The position numbers were made by a program, and so were the translations under genes. From the NCBI GenBank assembly GCA_020853835.1, contig JADYYC010000002.1:1-7608 (forward strand): DNA of 7,608 nt, given 5' to 3'. The notes beneath the pieces were generated by a model. It made no database searches, was not told where the DNA came from, and saw nothing but the letters and a program-made list of their open reading frames with translations. This DNA comes from Anaerolineales bacterium. Its GTDB lineage: Bacteria > Chloroflexota > Anaerolineae > Anaerolineales > UBA4823. Below, piece by piece: positions 5,526 through 7,608 of this stretch (the first letter of the stretch is position 1; the number at the start of each line of letters is the position of its first letter).

Positions 5526-6833
5526 ATGGAAAAACTGGCTATTGATGGCGGCGCCCCGGTCCGCGGCGGAAACCCCATTGTAGAGACGGACGTCTTCGAG
5601 CAGGAAGAGTTCGACGCCTTGATGGAGGTAGCCAAATCAAAGAAACTGCGCAGGGCTGAAGCTACCCTGGAGTACGAGCAGACCATTGCCGAATGGTTCG
5701 GGGTCAAACATGCCATCGCCGTCTCCAACGGCACCACCGCGCTGCACATCGCCCTGGCGGCTTTCGGGATCGGCCCCGGAGACGAGGTCATCGTCCCGCC
5801 CTACACGTTTGTAGCTACTGATACAGCGGTGCTGGAGCAAAATGCGATCCCGATTTTTGCCGATATCGACCCGGTCCATCTGACGCTCGACCCCGAGGAC
5901 GTCGCACGCCGCATCACCCCGCGCACCAAGGCCATCATCCCCGTGACGATCTCGGGTACGCCCGTCGACATGGACCCGCTGATGGATCTGTGCAAGAAGC
6001 ACAATTTGTGGATGCTCGAAGACGCCTGCCAGTCGATCGGCGCCCGTTACAAGGGGCAGATGGTCGGCACGATCGGGGATGTCGGCGTTTTCAGCACCGT
6101 CACCGGCAAGATCACCAACACCGGCGAGGGCGGGTTCGTCATCACCAATAACAGCGACCTGTTCGAAAAAATGTGGGGGTACATGGATTTTGCCCGGCGC
6201 CGTTCATTAGGCCCCGCCTCCAAGTACCACTTTGACCTGCCCTGCACCAACTACCGCATCACCAACATGCAATCTGCCATCGGCACCCAGCAGATGAAGC
6301 GCGCCTGGGACATGATCCATAAGCGCACTGAAAACGCGCACTACCTCTCGGAAAAACTGGCAGGCGTGCCCGGCATCGTCCTGCCCGCGGAGCCGGAGTA
6401 TGGCGAACGGGTCTATTTCTATTACCTCATTCGCTTGCTCCCCGAAGTGCTGGGAACGGATATGCTCAACTTTGCCGTGGCCCTGGCAGCAGAGGGCGTG
6501 TATAACATCAAATACCTGAGCACCACACGCTGGATGATCCCGCAGCACCTCGAACCGCTCTTCGTCAACAAAGCCGGCTATGGCGGGACGAAGTGCCCGT
6601 TCGAGTGCCCCTGGTACGATGGCCATGTCGAGTACTATAAGGGGTTGTGCCCCGTGGCCGAAAAGGCTTGCGAGGAAGTGTTCTGGCTTGCCAGCGTGCA
6701 CCCGTTGCTGAAAAAGCAAGACCTGGACGATGTCGCTGCCGCCGTCACAAAAGTGGCCAATGCGTTCGTGGAGAAAACCGCCAAGGGCATTCCGATCAAC
6801 TATGCCACCGACGAACACCGGGCGCTTCTGTAA
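5526..6833 (+). CDS. DegT/DnrJ/EryC1/StrS-family PLP-dependent aminotransferase
   Basis: Fold-type I PLP enzyme that usually moves an amino group from glutamate or glutamine to a keto-sugar or keto-cyclitol. It has 435 residues, longer than typical sugar aminotransferases (about 370-400). The opening LAIDGGAPVR (4-13) is the style of the StsC/BtrR (scyllo-inosose) branch. SNGTTAL (67-73) binds the PLP phosphate, PPYTFVAT (91-98) is conserved, D166 in EDACQS (165-170) contacts the ring nitrogen, and K195 in FSTVTGKITNTGEGG (189-203) is the Schiff-base lysine. NYRITNMQSAIG (242-253) is the family dimer and active-site motif. PVTISGTPVDMD (139-150) differs from the usual PVH-(L/F)-G-PADMD by losing the His. 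A late segment has Cys 357, 361 and 375 (KCPFECPW and LCPVAEKA). Leads the + operon, with an excellent ribosome site 5 bases from ATG. With catabolic neighbours it may remove rather than add an amino group, or do a non-transamination PLP reaction. Confidence 0.94.
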   Translation: MEKLAIDGGAPVRGGNPIVETDVFEQEEFDALMEVAKSKKLRRAEATLEYEQTIAEWFGVKHAIAVSNGTTALHIALAAFGIGPGDEVIVPPYTFVATDTAVLEQNAIPIFADIDPVHLTLDPEDVARRITPRTKAIIPVTISGTPVDMDPLMDLCKKHNLWMLEDACQSIGARYKGQMVGTIGDVGVFSTVTGKITNTGEGGFVITNNSDLFEKMWGYMDFARRRSLGPASKYHFDLPCTNYRITNMQSAIGTQQMKRAWDMIHKRTENAHYLSEKLAGVPGIVLPAEPEYGERVYFYYLIRLLPEVLGTDMLNFAVALAAEGVYNIKYLSTTRWMIPQHLEPLFVNKAGYGGTKCPFECPWYDGHVEYYKGLCPVAEKACEEVFWLASVHPLLKKQDLDDVAAAVTKVANAFVEKTAKGIPINYATDEHRALL

Positions 6834-6860
6834 AAGGTCAACCAACCGGGAAGGTTCTTT

Positions 6861-7370
6861 ATGACTGACGCTGATACCAACTCGATTGGACCTAATGTTG
6901 ACCAGGTGGGGATCGTTGTTCGTGATCTGCACGCTATGGTCGACACCCTGAGCAAGGTGCTGGGGATCGGGCCGTTTCGGATCATGGAATGGCCGCTTGA
7001 AGGGGTCGATCCCCAGGCCACCTATCATGGGGAACCGGGGAACTACCGGCTGCTGTTGGCGTTTGCCACCATCGGCAACACCCAGCTCGAGATCGTCCAG
7101 CCGCTTGAAGGTCAAAACATTTACAGCGACTTTCTGGAGGAACATGGACCGGGCTTGCACCACATCCGACTGACCGTGCCGGATTTCGAAGAACGGGCAG
7201 CCGGCCTGGAGGCCAACGGGATAAAGAACATCGCCAGCGGCACCGGAGTACACGTTGGCTCCAAATGGGCGTATTTCGACACCAGTCAAATCCTCGAAGG
7301 GGTCGTGGTGGAGCTGCGCAAGCGCCTGGACGGCGCAGGTGGAGAAGGCCATTGGATTGTTAAGGAGTAG
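6861..7370 (+). CDS. VOC-superfamily protein, methylmalonyl-CoA-epimerase/glyoxalase-like
   Basis: Small cytoplasmic metal-dependent enzyme of 169 residues, made of two beta-alpha-beta-beta-beta modules. The first module starts NVDQVGIVVRDLHAMVDTLS (12-31), followed by VLGIGPFRI (33-41). TQLEIVQPLEG (74-84) gives candidate ligand E77. The second module starts with GLHHIRLTVPDFEE (98-111), giving H100/H101, and ends GVVVELR (147-153) with E151. The first position, usually His in epimerases (IDHVGI), is Gln (Q15) here; Gln is tolerated as a ligand in some VOC enzymes. Likely roles are epimerisation of an acyl-CoA or opening/isomerising a small keto acid. The general layout is closest to methylmalonyl-CoA epimerase-like proteins, but the substrate is unknown. 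A GGGAAGG ribosome site (6848-6854) precedes the ATG by 6 bases. It is 27 bases after the DegT gene and 47 before the CoA-transferase gene, so clearly co-transcribed. Confidence 0.9.
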   Translation: MTDADTNSIGPNVDQVGIVVRDLHAMVDTLSKVLGIGPFRIMEWPLEGVDPQATYHGEPGNYRLLLAFATIGNTQLEIVQPLEGQNIYSDFLEEHGPGLHHIRLTVPDFEERAAGLEANGIKNIASGTGVHVGSKWAYFDTSQILEGVVVELRKRLDGAGGEGHWIVKE

Positions 7371-7417
7371 AATATCCTTATTCAAAGATAGCCACAGAGT
7401 AGAAGGCGGCCAGATCC

Positions 7418-7608
7418 ATGCGAAACAAGATTCTGAGTGCTGAACATGCAGTTGCTCTGATCAAAGATGGGTCTACCGTAGCCAGCGGCGGGTTTGTTGG
7501 CAACGGACACCCCGAACAGCTCACCCTCGCCCTGGAAGAGCGCTTCCTGCAAACGGGCAAACCGACCGGCCTTACCCTGGTCTATGCCGCCGGGCAGGGA
7601 GATGGAAA
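7418..7608 (+). CDS. Acetate/3-ketoacid-type CoA-transferase, N-terminus only (cut by the window end)
   Basis: The first 63 codons, beginning MRNKILSAEHAVALIKDGST, run off the window end with the frame open. The SGGFVGNGHPEQL block (22-34), the LEERFLQTGKP stretch (38-48) and the LTLVYAAGQGDG end (52-63) are typical of the family I CoA-transferases with fused subunits (YdiF, propionate CoA-transferase; about 520 residues when complete). These swap CoA between an acyl-CoA such as acetyl-CoA and a free carboxylic acid, through a glutamyl-CoA intermediate. The catalytic Glu lies beyond the window. The ATG follows GAAGGCGG (7402-7409) by 8 bases. As third gene of the operon it suggests that an organic acid made by the pathway is activated to its CoA ester. 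Confidence 0.88.
   Translation, partial: MRNKILSAEHAVALIKDGSTVASGGFVGNGHPEQLTLALEERFLQTGKPTGLTLVYAAGQGDG

Noticed and set aside
6207..7385. 392-residue open frame on the - strand opposite the DegT and VOC genes
   Set aside because: It spans two well-recognised + strand genes and the gap between them, shows no family motif, and is explained by high GC at the third codon position of the real genes.

Overview
The window looks like part of a carbohydrate-catabolism locus from a free-living, probably anaerobic or fermentative bacterium. Shine-Dalgarno sites are strong (AGGAGG-type), sigma70-like promoters are near consensus, and GC is moderate to high. The gene mix would suit Chloroflexota (Anaerolineae-like) or Firmicutes. 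That placement is a weak inference; no phylogenetic marker is present.

Layout. Positions 1-228 are non-coding or hold the last codons of a preceding gene, and carry a perfect 34-bp palindrome (56-89). Then come two overlapping + strand genes of a ribose/CUT2-type sugar ABC transporter: a twin-ATPase protein (229-1746) and a permease (1715-2737). The sugar-binding protein is not in the window. A strong bidirectional terminator (2760-2802) separates them from a convergent - strand operon, whose order of transcription is a GntR/UTRA regulator (4409-5230), a short-chain dehydrogenase (3527-4360) and a class II aldolase/AraD-like protein (2821-3459). Across a 295-bp divergent control region (5231-5525) a + strand operon begins: a DegT/DnrJ/EryC1/StrS PLP enzyme (5526-6833), a VOC/methylmalonyl-CoA-epimerase-like protein (6861-7370), and the start of an acetate/3-ketoacid-type CoA-transferase (7418 to the window end).

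How it may work together. The GntR/UTRA protein probably senses a phosphorylated sugar or related metabolite and controls both divergent operons. The region between them contains two near-perfect sigma70 promoters, each overlapped by TGATAT/ATATC half-sites. The enzymes suggest breakdown of an unusual sugar, sugar acid or cyclitol: oxidation by the SDR, C-C cleavage or epimerisation by the aldolase-fold protein, amino transfer or a related PLP reaction by the DegT protein, then handling of acid or acyl-CoA products by the VOC protein and CoA-transferase. The substrate cannot be read from the sequence. The combination is unusual, the aldolase-fold protein appears to lack one catalytic residue of true AraD, and the SDR resembles the dehydrogenase half of bifunctional RhaD. 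The transporter genes are clearly AT-richer than the enzyme genes, so the two halves may have different histories.
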